From assembly GCA_012521935.1 (NCBI GenBank), contig JAAYLJ010000067.1:1-6114 (forward strand): a DNA stretch of 6,114 bases, written 5' to 3'. Below the pieces are notes generated by a model that saw nothing but the letters and a program-made list of their open reading frames with translations, was not told the DNA's origin and did no database searches. Below are positions 1 to 5,914 of the stretch, in pieces. The position numbers and the translations under genes were made by a program. Origin of the DNA: Campylobacteraceae bacterium (GTDB lineage Bacteria; Campylobacterota; Campylobacteria; Campylobacterales; Campylobacteraceae). Numbering within the stretch: the first letter of the stretch is position 1; each line of letters begins with the position of its first letter.

Positions 1-59
1 GCCACATAGATACCGCTTTATGGAGAGCTAATAGATTAGCCAAAATCAATAAGGATTAA
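1..59 (+). CDS. C-terminal end of an upstream gene (partial)
   Basis: A reading frame entering from the left edge (codons from base 3) encodes HIDTALWRANRLAKINKD and stops at TAA 57-59. The other two forward frames stop at once or within ten codons. Only 18 residues are visible, so no firm family call is possible. The D-x-A-L-W-x-A spacing loosely resembles the final helix of GGDEF (diguanylate cyclase) domains (D-x-A-L-Y-x-A-K), but the following G-R-N is absent, so this is only a suggestion. It lies in the same direction as the cstA operon, separated by 131 bases that contain the cstA promoter. Confidence 0.4.
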   Translation, partial: HIDTALWRANRLAKINKD

Positions 60-156
60 ATATTATATTTTCTAATATTTCGTTACCTAAATGAACAGTA
101 AAAACAAATCTTTTTCATAAAAGAACTTTTTTTAGGCATATATTAAATTTCTTTGT

Positions 157-162
157 TAGAAT
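157..162 (+). promoter_or_regulatory. Putative extended -10 promoter of the cstA operon
   Basis: TAGAAT at 157-162 matches TATAAT at five of six positions and is preceded by TG one base upstream (154-155), giving an extended -10. No good -35 is visible at the expected distance, as is usual for Campylobacterota sigma-70 promoters, which rely on AT-rich upstream sequence. A start about seven bases downstream would give a leader of roughly 20 bases. A competing -10, TATATT, sits at 139-144. The assignment rests on pattern only. Confidence 0.4.
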
Positions 163-180
163 GATTAAATCTTAACTACA

Positions 181-186
181 AAGGGG
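181..186 (+). promoter_or_regulatory. Ribosome binding site of cstA
   Basis: AAGGGG, with flanking A residues, lies four bases before the ATG at 191. It fixes that ATG as the start; no other good start lies nearby. Confidence 0.6.
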
Positions 187-190
187 AAAA

Positions 191-1864
191 ATGAGTTCTT
201 TGGTACTGCTAGTCTTAGGGCTAGGTGGCTTAGCGGGTGGCTACTTTATCTACTCAAAGTTTATAGCGGAAAAGATTTTAAAATTAGATCCAAATTTTAA
301 AACCCCAGCTCATGAGTTTGAGGATGGAGTAGATTTTGTTCCAACGAATAAATATGTTCTTTGGGGACACCACTTTACTTCAGTTGCAGGTGCAGCGCCC
401 ATAGTTGGTCCAGCGGTCGCTGTTATTTGGGGATGGTTACCTGCTTTTATATGGGTAATATTTGGTACTATCTTTTTAGCTGGTGTTCATGATATGAGCT
501 CCATTTGGGCTAGTGTTAGAAACAAAGGCCAATCAATTGGCTCTGTTGCTGGCAAAGTTTTAAGCCCAAAAGCTAGAAGTTTAATGATGGTAGTAATATT
601 TCTACTTCTTCTGATGGTTAATGCAGTTTTTGCTGTTGTAATTGCGGCAATGCTTGTAAATACTCCCTCAGCTGTAGTGCCTGTATGGGGAGCTTTAGTT
701 GTAGCTTTCATCATTGGACAAGCGATATATAAGTGGAAATTAAATCTTCCATTAGTCTCTTTATTAGGAGTTGTGGCTCTATACTTTTTAATATATATTG
801 GGCCAAGTTTTCCAGTAGTTTTACCAGATAGTGTTTTTGGACTTCCTCCAACTACACAGTGGATTATTTTACTTTTTGTTTATGCTGCTATTGCTTCAAT
901 GCTTCCAGTTTGGATGTTATTGCAACCAAGGGATTATATAAATGGTTTACAACTATTTATCGGTTTAGGGTTACTATACATTTCATTTTTAATTGTTTCT
1001 CCAGATGTTGTTGCACCAGCGTACAATACAAATGTACCAGCAGGAACACCCTCACTCATTCCGTTACTGTTTGTAACCATTGCTTGTGGGGCGATTTCAG
1101 GCTTTCACGGTCTCGTATCTACTGGAACTACATCAAAACAGTTAAACAATGAAAAAGATGCAAGACTTGTTGGATACTTTGGGGCTGTAGGTGAGGGTCT
1201 TTTAGCACTTGCTGCTATTTTAGCTGCAACAGCAGGTTTTGCTACTTTAGCAGACTGGGAAGCGGTTTATTCCTCTTTTGGACAGGGCGGAGTTGCTGCT
1301 TTTGTTAAAGGCGGTGGAGCTATTATGAGTCAAGGTATTGGAATAAGTACAGAACTATCAGCTACTACCTTAACAGTTATGGCTGCTCTTTTTGCAGGTA
1401 CTACTATGGATACAGGTGTAAGACTTCAAAGATACATCTTCCAAGAGTGGGGAGAGATTTACAATATCAATATATTTCACAAAGGATGGGCAGCAACTCT
1501 TTTTGCAGTTGGTGCTTGTTTAGCCTTAGCTTTTGGTGCAGGCGGAGCTGATGGAAAGGGTGGAATGATTATATGGCCACTTTTTGGTACAACTAACCAA
1601 TTGATGGCTGGACTTACTCTTTTAGTAGTTACAGTTATGCTAATTAGGCAAAAAAGCGCAGTTAAATATACATTGATCCCAATTGTATTTTTACTTACAA
1701 TGACTTTCATCGCACTTTTAATTCAATTAGTGGACTTTTACAATAAAGGAAACTGGCTACTAATCATACTTGATCTTATCATTTTGGGTGCTACAATTTT
1801 AGTTACACTTGAGAGTAGTTCTATACTTAAAAAAGAGTGGGAAAAAAATGCATCCAAAACTTAA
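191..1864 (+). CDS. cstA: CstA-family carbon starvation protein, pyruvate/peptide-type transporter
   Basis: A 557-residue polytopic inner-membrane protein, hydrophobic almost throughout, with many predicted membrane spans. Family hallmarks are clear: GHHFTSVAGAAPIVGPA at residues 59-75, a VHDMSS turn at 99-104, LLQPRDYIN at 243-251, SGFHGLVSTGTTSKQL at 303-318, TTMDTGVRLQRY at 404-415 and WPLFGTTNQLMAGLTLL at 462-478. Characterised enterobacterial relatives (CstA, BtsT) take up pyruvate and have been linked to peptide uptake, so a carboxylate or peptide substrate is likely but not shown here. The protein is much shorter than the roughly 700-residue E. coli CstA. It ends in a short charged tail (LKKEWEKNASKT), as in other short-form members. 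The ATG at 191 has a strong ribosome site. The gene overlaps the following small gene by 17 bases and heads an operon with it and an ArsA-like ATPase. Confidence 0.93.
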   Translation: MSSLVLLVLGLGGLAGGYFIYSKFIAEKILKLDPNFKTPAHEFEDGVDFVPTNKYVLWGHHFTSVAGAAPIVGPAVAVIWGWLPAFIWVIFGTIFLAGVHDMSSIWASVRNKGQSIGSVAGKVLSPKARSLMMVVIFLLLLMVNAVFAVVIAAMLVNTPSAVVPVWGALVVAFIIGQAIYKWKLNLPLVSLLGVVALYFLIYIGPSFPVVLPDSVFGLPPTTQWIILLFVYAAIASMLPVWMLLQPRDYINGLQLFIGLGLLYISFLIVSPDVVAPAYNTNVPAGTPSLIPLLFVTIACGAISGFHGLVSTGTTSKQLNNEKDARLVGYFGAVGEGLLALAAILAATAGFATLADWEAVYSSFGQGGVAAFVKGGGAIMSQGIGISTELSATTLTVMAALFAGTTMDTGVRLQRYIFQEWGEIYNINIFHKGWAATLFAVGACLALAFGAGGADGKGGMIIWPLFGTTNQLMAGLTLLVVTVMLIRQKSAVKYTLIPIVFLLTMTFIALLIQLVDFYNKGNWLLIILDLIILGATILVTLESSSILKKEWEKNASKT

Positions 1865-2105
1865 AGCATTTTTTGAGGGGCTTGATGAGTTTTATCATGC
1901 CCCTTACAGAAGAACACTAACCTCAGCTTATAGAGATGAGAATGATGTTTTTATGCTTATGGTTTTTGCAGAGCATTTAGGAGTTCCAAATCCTGTCTCT
2001 TATTACACTATGGAATTACTTCCATTTATGCTTGAAGAGTTTCACTCTTGGCATAAAAGAATGGGGATGGAGAAGTCCCCAATCGAACATTTTGGATGCT
2101 GCTAA
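1848..2105 (+). CDS. Small CC-tailed protein ('cory-CC-star' type), putative CstA partner
   Basis: An 85-residue soluble protein with no signal peptide or membrane segment and an unknown biochemical role. It contains a dense run of distinctive residues, YHAPYRRTLTSAYRDENDVF at 16-35, then AEHLGVPNP at 41-49, then EEFHSWHKRMGMEKSP at 63-78, and ends H-F-G-C-C-stop. From memory this fits the family NCBI calls 'cory-CC-star protein', named for the terminal Cys-Cys. Acidic and histidine residues (E63, E64, H66, H69, H81) with C84-C85 could bind a metal or form a redox dithiol; that is inference. I chose the ATG at 1848 over an upstream TTG at 1809 because the extra 13 residues would lie wholly inside cstA and are not family-like. 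The ATG overlaps cstA by 17 bases. The stop (2103-2105) shares a base with the start of the ATPase gene. Enterobacterial cstA and btsT are likewise followed by a small gene (ybdD/yjiX) whose product ends in Cys-Cys. Confidence 0.85.
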   Translation: MHPKLKAFFEGLDEFYHAPYRRTLTSAYRDENDVFMLMVFAEHLGVPNPVSYYTMELLPFMLEEFHSWHKRMGMEKSPIEHFGCC

Positions 2106-3100
2106 TGGAAAAAATCGTAAAAACACCAATTATTTTTGTAGGTGGGAAAGGTGGTGTGGGGAAGACGACCATCTCAGCTTCTATTGCAACAAAACTTGCA
2201 AATTTAAAAAGAAAAACTTTAATAGTTTCAACCGATCCAGCTCATAGTTTAGGAGATGCTTTGAATTTAAAGTTATCAGCTAAAAAAAAGAGCATAACTC
2301 CATATTTAGATGCAATTGAGCTTGATTCAGAGCTAATTACAAATGAGCATTTTAAAGGAATTGAATCAGCCCTAAGAGGCTATGCAAATCCTGAAATGTT
2401 TCCAAAGATTAAGGAGCATTTGGAGTTAGCAAAAGACTCTCCTGGCGCGCAAGAAGCTGCAATACTTGAGAGTATTTGTGAGATTATTTGCAATAAAGAT
2501 GAGTATGATCACATAGTTTTTGACACAGCTCCAACAGGACATACTATAAGACTTTTGTCGCTTCCAACCATTATGAGTGCGTGGACTAGCGGATTAATGA
2601 AGCATCAAAAAGATCAAGAGAAGCTAAAAGATGCAGCAGAAGTTTTTTGGAGTAAAAAGAAAGATTCTAAATTTAATCCTTTTAAGCCAAGTAGGCAAGG
2701 AAGATGGGAGAAAGCTGTGGCTAGACTTGAAGCTAGAAAAGAGCTTTTTTTAAGATCTAGTAAAATTTTAACTAACCAAGATGAGTCAAGTATATTTTTA
2801 GTGATGATACCTCAAATGCTTCCACTTGAGGAGACTAAAAGAGCAGTAAAATCACTTGCAAAATACTCAATTAAATGTTCAGGAATATTTGTAAATCAAA
2901 TCATTCCAAAAGAGCAAGAGAGTGACTTTTGGAAAACTCAAGTCTTAAAACAAGAGGAGATTTTAAATGAGATAGAGCATTCACTCAAAAATGAGAAAAA
3001 GTTCTATATCTATCTATCCCCTAGAGACTTAAGAGGGGTTGATGAGTTAGGAAAAATTGAGTTTATAGAAAACTTAACCGACAGGGTGGCTCTTACTTAA
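2105..3100 (+). CDS. ArsA/Get3-family ATPase (single domain)
   Basis: A 331-residue cytosolic P-loop ATPase of the SIMIBI class. The deviant Walker A GGKGGVGKTT is at residues 13-22, with signature lysine K15 and catalytic-loop K20. Switch I DPAHSLGD is at 44-51, the ArsA-type SPGAQEAA at 112-119, switch II DTAPTGHTIRLLSLP at 140-154, and the base-recognition NQ at 264-265. Family members couple ATP-driven dimer closure to binding of arsenite (ArsA) or of tail-anchored membrane proteins (Get3/TRC40). The length fits one Get3-like domain that would have to homodimerise, unlike the two-domain E. coli ArsA of about 580 residues. Cysteines C125 and C129 fall in one helix; C258 is the only other. 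The gene follows the CC-tailed protein with a TAATG stop-start overlap, which favours ATG 2105 over the ATG at 2096, which lacks a ribosome site. No arsB, arsC or arsD is present, so arsenic export is unlikely; a role in maturing or energising the CstA system is inferred from position. Confidence 0.88.
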   Translation: MEKIVKTPIIFVGGKGGVGKTTISASIATKLANLKRKTLIVSTDPAHSLGDALNLKLSAKKKSITPYLDAIELDSELITNEHFKGIESALRGYANPEMFPKIKEHLELAKDSPGAQEAAILESICEIICNKDEYDHIVFDTAPTGHTIRLLSLPTIMSAWTSGLMKHQKDQEKLKDAAEVFWSKKKDSKFNPFKPSRQGRWEKAVARLEARKELFLRSSKILTNQDESSIFLVMIPQMLPLEETKRAVKSLAKYSIKCSGIFVNQIIPKEQESDFWKTQVLKQEEILNEIEHSLKNEKKFYIYLSPRDLRGVDELGKIEFIENLTDRVALT

Positions 3101-3107
3101 GAGCCAC
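3086..3107. terminator. Bidirectional hairpin spanning the convergent stop codons
   Basis: A perfect inverted repeat, GTGGCTCTTA / TAAGAGCCAC, with two central bases. In RNA it would form a nine-base-pair stem with a four-base loop, extendable by one G-U pair. It lies across the last codons of the ATPase gene (+) and the META-domain gene (-), whose stop codons overlap inside it. Neither strand has a clear T-run after the stem, so it is either a weak intrinsic terminator or a 3'-end stabiliser working for both transcripts. Confidence 0.6.
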
Positions 3108-3518
3108 TGCTGTAAAAACAAGGATTTTTTCACCATCTTTGTTAAATATATAGAGCTGTTCCCCATCTATCTCATAGCTATGAGCTTCTCCTAAAGTTGC
3201 CCCAAAGAGTGCTCCTTGCTCCATTCCATTTTGACAAGCCATCATTGTAGAGCCAACCTTAGAAAAGTTTATCTTATCTTTTTTGCTCTCATAACCACCT
3301 ATTAGCAAGTTACAGCCATCTGAACCAGATAGATTTCCATTTGAGTGAAGAACTATATGGGGTTCTCTTTGGTTTTCATAAACAATAACCTCACTATTTT
3401 TTATATGAAGTAGTTTAAAGTATGTATCTTTTAAAGATACATTTGGAACTTTTGGCTCATTTGTGCTAACACATCCAGTAGAAAAAATTAGCACAATTAG
3501 CAAATATAGGTATCTCAT
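3093..3518 (-). CDS. META/HslJ-like domain lipoprotein
   Basis: A 141-residue predicted envelope lipoprotein. Residues 1-15 form a short signal peptide (MRYLYLLIVLIFSTG) followed by lipobox cysteine C16, so lipid attachment after signal peptidase II cleavage is expected. The -3 residue is serine rather than the usual leucine. The mature part has META-domain (DUF306, HslJ-like) features: SGSDGCN at 64-70 and STMMACQNGMEQGALFGATL at 90-109, with C69 and C95 able to form a disulfide, and a final beta strand near 121-140. Relatives include HslJ; the biochemical role of this domain is not established. The ATG at 3516-3518 has an AAGGAAGAG ribosome site just upstream. The gene stands alone, converging on the ArsA-like ATPase gene with an 8-base stop overlap and diverging from the metal-resistance operon. 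Nothing in the sequence ties it functionally to either neighbour. Confidence 0.82.
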   Translation of the reverse strand: MRYLYLLIVLIFSTGCVSTNEPKVPNVSLKDTYFKLLHIKNSEVIVYENQREPHIVLHSNGNLSGSDGCNLLIGGYESKKDKINFSKVGSTMMACQNGMEQGALFGATLGEAHSYEIDGEQLYIFNKDGEKILVFTAVALK

Positions 3519-3568
3519 AACTCTTCCTTTTTAATAAATTTTTTAATAGCTTTTTAAAAGAGAGTGCG

Positions 3569-3597
3569 ATTTTAACTAGAAGTTGAAAATTTTGCAA
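3569..3597 (-). promoter_or_regulatory. Putative promoter of the META-domain lipoprotein gene
   Basis: Read on the - strand, TTGCAA (3592-3597) and TAAAAT (3569-3574) are separated by exactly 17 bases. The -10 matches consensus at five of six positions and the -35 at four of six. A start near 3562 would give a leader of about 45 bases. The region is very AT-rich, so a chance match is possible. Confidence 0.35.
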
Positions 3598-3623
3598 GTT
3601 TAATAAAATTTTAAAAACAAACA

Positions 3624-3629
3624 TATTAT
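3624..3629 (+). promoter_or_regulatory. Putative -10 of the metal-resistance operon
   Basis: TATTAT matches TATAAT at five of six positions and sits immediately before the operator-like palindrome, so the predicted start of transcription (about 3636) falls inside the operator. No convincing -35 is seen; the upstream region is A/T runs. The layout suits repression by a bound ArsR-type protein. Confidence 0.35.
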
Positions 3630-3630
3630 C

Positions 3631-3650
3631 ATATGAACAATCATTCATAT
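3631..3650. promoter_or_regulatory. ArsR/SmtB-type operator
   Basis: A 20-base inverted repeat has seven-base arms ATATGAA and TTCATAT around the centre CAATCA. The TGAACA...TTCA core closely resembles operators of SmtB, ZiaR and CzrA type sensors, which carry TGAA(C/T)A facing TTCA. It lies 10 bases upstream of the regulator's start codon, in the 142-base region between the divergent genes, and is the expected site of autorepression by the protein encoded at 3661-4023. Confidence 0.7.
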
Positions 3651-3655
3651 AAGGA
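3651..3655 (+). promoter_or_regulatory. Ribosome binding site of the ArsR-family gene
   Basis: AAGGA lies five bases before the ATG at 3661 and directly abuts the operator palindrome. It supports that ATG as the start. Confidence 0.55.
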
Positions 3656-3660
3656 TTTTA

Positions 3661-4023
3661 ATGGATAGTCAATATTTAAACTGTGAAGTTAATCATGAAA
3701 ACTCTTTGTTAGAAAAAGAGTTATTAGAAGAGGGTGTAGCTCAAAGATTGGCTGAGTTTTTTAAGATTTTTGCCGATCCAACTAGGATTAAAATAGTTTC
3801 TGCTCTTTTTAAAAATAGGATTTGCGTTTGTGATTTGGCAAAACTTTTAAATATGAGCCAATCAGCGACCTCTCACCAGTTAAGGCTACTAAGACAAGCA
3901 AGACTTGTAAAGTACGAAAAGGTTGGAAAAACAGTCTTTTATTCGCTAGATGATGAACATATTGAAAATATATTTAATCAAGGATTAGAGCATATTTTAG
4001 AGCAAGGAGGACCTAGTGTCTAG
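3661..4023 (+). CDS. ArsR/SmtB-family metal-responsive repressor (Zn/Cd/Pb type)
   Basis: A 120-residue winged-helix repressor. After an N-terminal arm comes FFKIFADPTRIKIVSAL (33-49). The metal-box helix ICVCDLAKLL is at 54-63, the recognition helix SQSATSHQLRLLRQARLV at 66-83, the wing YEKVGKTVFYSL at 85-96, and the C-terminal helix DDEHIENIFNQGLEHILEQ at 97-115. C55 and C57 with arm residues C8 and possibly H12 resemble the alpha3N site of CadC and ZiaR. D98, H100, H111 and E114 line up with the four alpha5 zinc ligands of SmtB (Asp104, His106, His117, Glu120). Both sites therefore appear intact, as in ZiaR. Family members bind the operator without metal and release it on Zn, Cd or Pb binding. 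The gene overlaps the efflux ATPase gene by 8 bases, so it most likely controls that pump and itself through the palindrome at 3631-3650. The exact metal preference cannot be read from sequence. Confidence 0.9.
   Translation: MDSQYLNCEVNHENSLLEKELLEEGVAQRLAEFFKIFADPTRIKIVSALFKNRICVCDLAKLLNMSQSATSHQLRLLRQARLVKYEKVGKTVFYSLDDEHIENIFNQGLEHILEQGGPSV
4004..4010 (+). promoter_or_regulatory. Ribosome binding site that sets the GTG start of the efflux ATPase
   Basis: AAGGAGG, a full Shine-Dalgarno match, lies inside the end of the repressor gene and five bases before GTG 4016-4018. The frame is closed by a stop at 3998-4000 and the next in-frame Met is residue 89, so the GTG is the start despite being non-ATG. 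Confidence 0.8.
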
Positions 4024-5914
4024 TTGTAGTACTGGATCTTGTTGTAGTAGTTGTAGCACGACTCCAACAAGTAGTGCTTTGCCTTGGAAGGAAGCAGTTA
4101 AAACTAAGAGGTTTGCAACGCTTCTTATTGGAACTTTGTTTTTTATAACTGCGATTTTTTCTTCAAAAAATATTGCTTTAGGACTCTATTTAACCGCATA
4201 TTTTTTAATAGGAGCGCAAATATTAAAAAATGCGTGGGGTAGTGCAATTCATGGAAAGGTTTTAGATGAGAATTTTTTAATGAGTGTGGCAACCATTGGC
4301 GCATTTGCAATAGGTGAGTACCCTGAGGCAGTTGCGGTGATGCTCTTTTTTAGAGTTGGGGATTTTTTCCAAGATTTGGCTGTAAAAAGATCTAGAAAAG
4401 ATATATCAAATCTTATGGATTTAAAGCCAAATATAGCTTCAGTTTTAGAAGATGGTAAGATTCAAAATATAGATCCAGCAGTAGTTAAAAAAGGCTCTTT
4501 CATTCTTGTAAAGCCTGGAGAAAAAGTGCCAATTGATGGGGTAATTGTTGATGGAAGTTCAAGACTAAATCTTTTAGCCCTAACAGGAGAGAGTAGAGAA
4601 AAAATCGTTCAAAAAGGGGATGAGGTGCTCTCTGGAAGCTTAAATGTTGATGGAGTTTTAACCATAAAAACAACGCATCTTTTTAAAGATTCAACTGTTT
4701 CAAAGATTTTAAACTTAGTAGAAAATGCAGCATCTAAAAAGGCTAAAACAGAACAATTTATCACTAAATTTGCTAAGTATTACACTCCATTAGTAGTTGG
4801 ACTTGCTATTTTAATAGCCACTATCCCACCACTTTTAATCACTGAAGCCATCTTTAGCGACTGGTTTCATAGAGCTCTAGTTTTTCTAGTAGTCTCTTGC
4901 CCGTGTGCTTTGGTTATATCCATTCCTCTTAGCTATTTTGCTGGGATTGCGGCTGCTTCAAAAGAGGGGATTTTAATCAAGGGTGGAAATTATCTTGAAG
5001 CCTTAAATGAGGTAAGAGAGATTGTTTTTGATAAGACTGGAACTTTGAGCTTGGGTGAATTTGCCATTGATGAAGTGATTCCAAATGAAGGGGTTAGCAA
5101 AGATAGGCTTTTAGAGTTAGCTGCTTTGGCAGAAAAGCACTCAACTCATCCAATAGCAAAGTCAATTTTAAACTCCCGTACAACCAACCTTTTGGCTAGC
5201 TCATACAAGGAACTCTCAGGTCATGGTATAGTTGCTGATTTTGATGAATTAGAGCTTTTAGTTGGAAATGAAGCTTTAATGAAAAAGTTTAATATCTCTT
5301 TTACGCCATACGCTAAGACTGCAATATATGTGGCCTATGGTGGTAAATATTTAGGAGCTATAACTTTAAAAGACAAGATCAAGCCTCAAAGCAAAGAGAT
5401 GCTAGAGGGGCTTAAGAGACTAGGAATCAGTAAGTTTGCAATCATTTCTGGAGACATAGAAAAAAGCGTTGAAGATGTTGCAAAGAGTTTAAATATAGAT
5501 AGGTTTTTTGCAACTCTTTTACCTCATGAGAAATCAAATACTCTTGAAAAATTATTAAAAAGCAGTCAAGGAAAAGTTGCTTTTGTAGGCGATGGGATAA
5601 ATGATGCCCCATCTCTAGCGCTAAGCGATGTGGGGATTGCCATGGGTGCTATGGGAACTGACGCAGCCATAGAGGCAGCTGATGTGGTGATAATGGATGA
5701 TAATTTAAATAAAATCCCAACTGCCATTAAGATAGCTAGAAAAACCAATACTATTGTTTGGCAAAACATTATCTTTGCACTTGGGGTTAAGGGAATTATC
5801 TTAATCCTAGGTGCTTTTGGGATTGCGGGAATGTGGGAGGCGGTATTTGGAGATGTTGGTGTTGCAATCATAGCCATATTAAATGCAACTAGGATTTTAA
5901 GCAAAGATCTCTAA
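4016..5914 (+). CDS. cadA: P1B-2-type Zn/Cd/Pb-exporting P-type ATPase
   Basis: A 632-residue inner-membrane pump that would export divalent soft metals with ATP hydrolysis. The actuator TGES is at 190-193 and the transmembrane metal site SCPCALVISIPL at 294-305. The phosphorylated aspartate is D339 in DKTGT, and the nucleotide-domain motif HSTHP is at 375-379. ISGD is at 477-480 and the hinge GDGINDAP at 525-532. K592 and D613 in the last two membrane spans, together with Cys-Pro-Cys, are the P1B-2 signature of ZntA and CadA and argue against a copper pump. The usual N-terminal HMA domain (GMTCxxC) is missing. Residues 1-16 are instead Cys/Ser-rich, with C4, C9, C10 and C13, and the first membrane span begins near residue 33. 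The gene starts at GTG within the repressor gene and is co-transcribed with it. Assignment to cadA rather than zntA is a naming choice; the class is well supported. Confidence 0.93.
   Translation: MSSCSTGSCCSSCSTTPTSSALPWKEAVKTKRFATLLIGTLFFITAIFSSKNIALGLYLTAYFLIGAQILKNAWGSAIHGKVLDENFLMSVATIGAFAIGEYPEAVAVMLFFRVGDFFQDLAVKRSRKDISNLMDLKPNIASVLEDGKIQNIDPAVVKKGSFILVKPGEKVPIDGVIVDGSSRLNLLALTGESREKIVQKGDEVLSGSLNVDGVLTIKTTHLFKDSTVSKILNLVENAASKKAKTEQFITKFAKYYTPLVVGLAILIATIPPLLITEAIFSDWFHRALVFLVVSCPCALVISIPLSYFAGIAAASKEGILIKGGNYLEALNEVREIVFDKTGTLSLGEFAIDEVIPNEGVSKDRLLELAALAEKHSTHPIAKSILNSRTTNLLASSYKELSGHGIVADFDELELLVGNEALMKKFNISFTPYAKTAIYVAYGGKYLGAITLKDKIKPQSKEMLEGLKRLGISKFAIISGDIEKSVEDVAKSLNIDRFFATLLPHEKSNTLEKLLKSSQGKVAFVGDGINDAPSLALSDVGIAMGAMGTDAAIEAADVVIMDDNLNKIPTAIKIARKTNTIVWQNIIFALGVKGIILILGAFGIAGMWEAVFGDVGVAIIAILNATRILSKDL

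Noticed and set aside
109..131. CTTTT-TCAT-AAAAG followed by a T-run as an intrinsic terminator of the upstream gene
   Set aside because: The stem is only five pairs, nearly all A-T. In such AT-rich DNA this is expected by chance, although the T-run makes it not impossible.
487..714. Open frame on the - strand inside cstA (also 1477-1710)
   Set aside because: These are antisense shadows of a strongly conserved membrane protein, with no ribosome site and no recognisable protein features.
859..1152. Second + strand open frame inside cstA
   Set aside because: It is an out-of-frame reading of cstA, rich in Cys, Phe and Tyr, with no start signal.
1809..1847. TTG start giving the CC-tailed protein 13 extra N-terminal residues
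   Set aside because: The extension lies wholly inside the cstA coding region and adds a basic, non-family-like stretch. The ATG at 1848 matches the expected start of the conserved protein.
2096..2104. ATG at 2096 as the start of the ArsA-like ATPase
   Set aside because: No ribosome site precedes it. The ATG at 2105 overlaps the previous stop in a TAATG arrangement, has GGA at a workable distance, and puts the P-loop at the usual distance from the N-terminus. The difference is three residues.
2032..2247. + strand open frame across the junction of the small gene and the ATPase gene
   Set aside because: It is an alternate frame over two well-supported genes, has low-complexity Asn/Lys content and no ribosome site.
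2105..3100. Arsenic resistance operon
   Set aside because: There is no arsB, acr3, arsC or arsD nearby and only one ATPase domain. The ArsR-family gene belongs to a separate operon with a Zn/Cd/Pb pump and carries zinc-type ligands.
3466..3648. - strand open frame covering the divergent promoter region
   Set aside because: It runs over the AT-rich regulatory region and the start of the lipoprotein gene in another frame, with no family-like features.
5566..5904. - strand open frame inside the efflux ATPase gene
   Set aside because: It is antisense to the conserved hinge and last membrane spans and is explained by the codon bias of the real gene.
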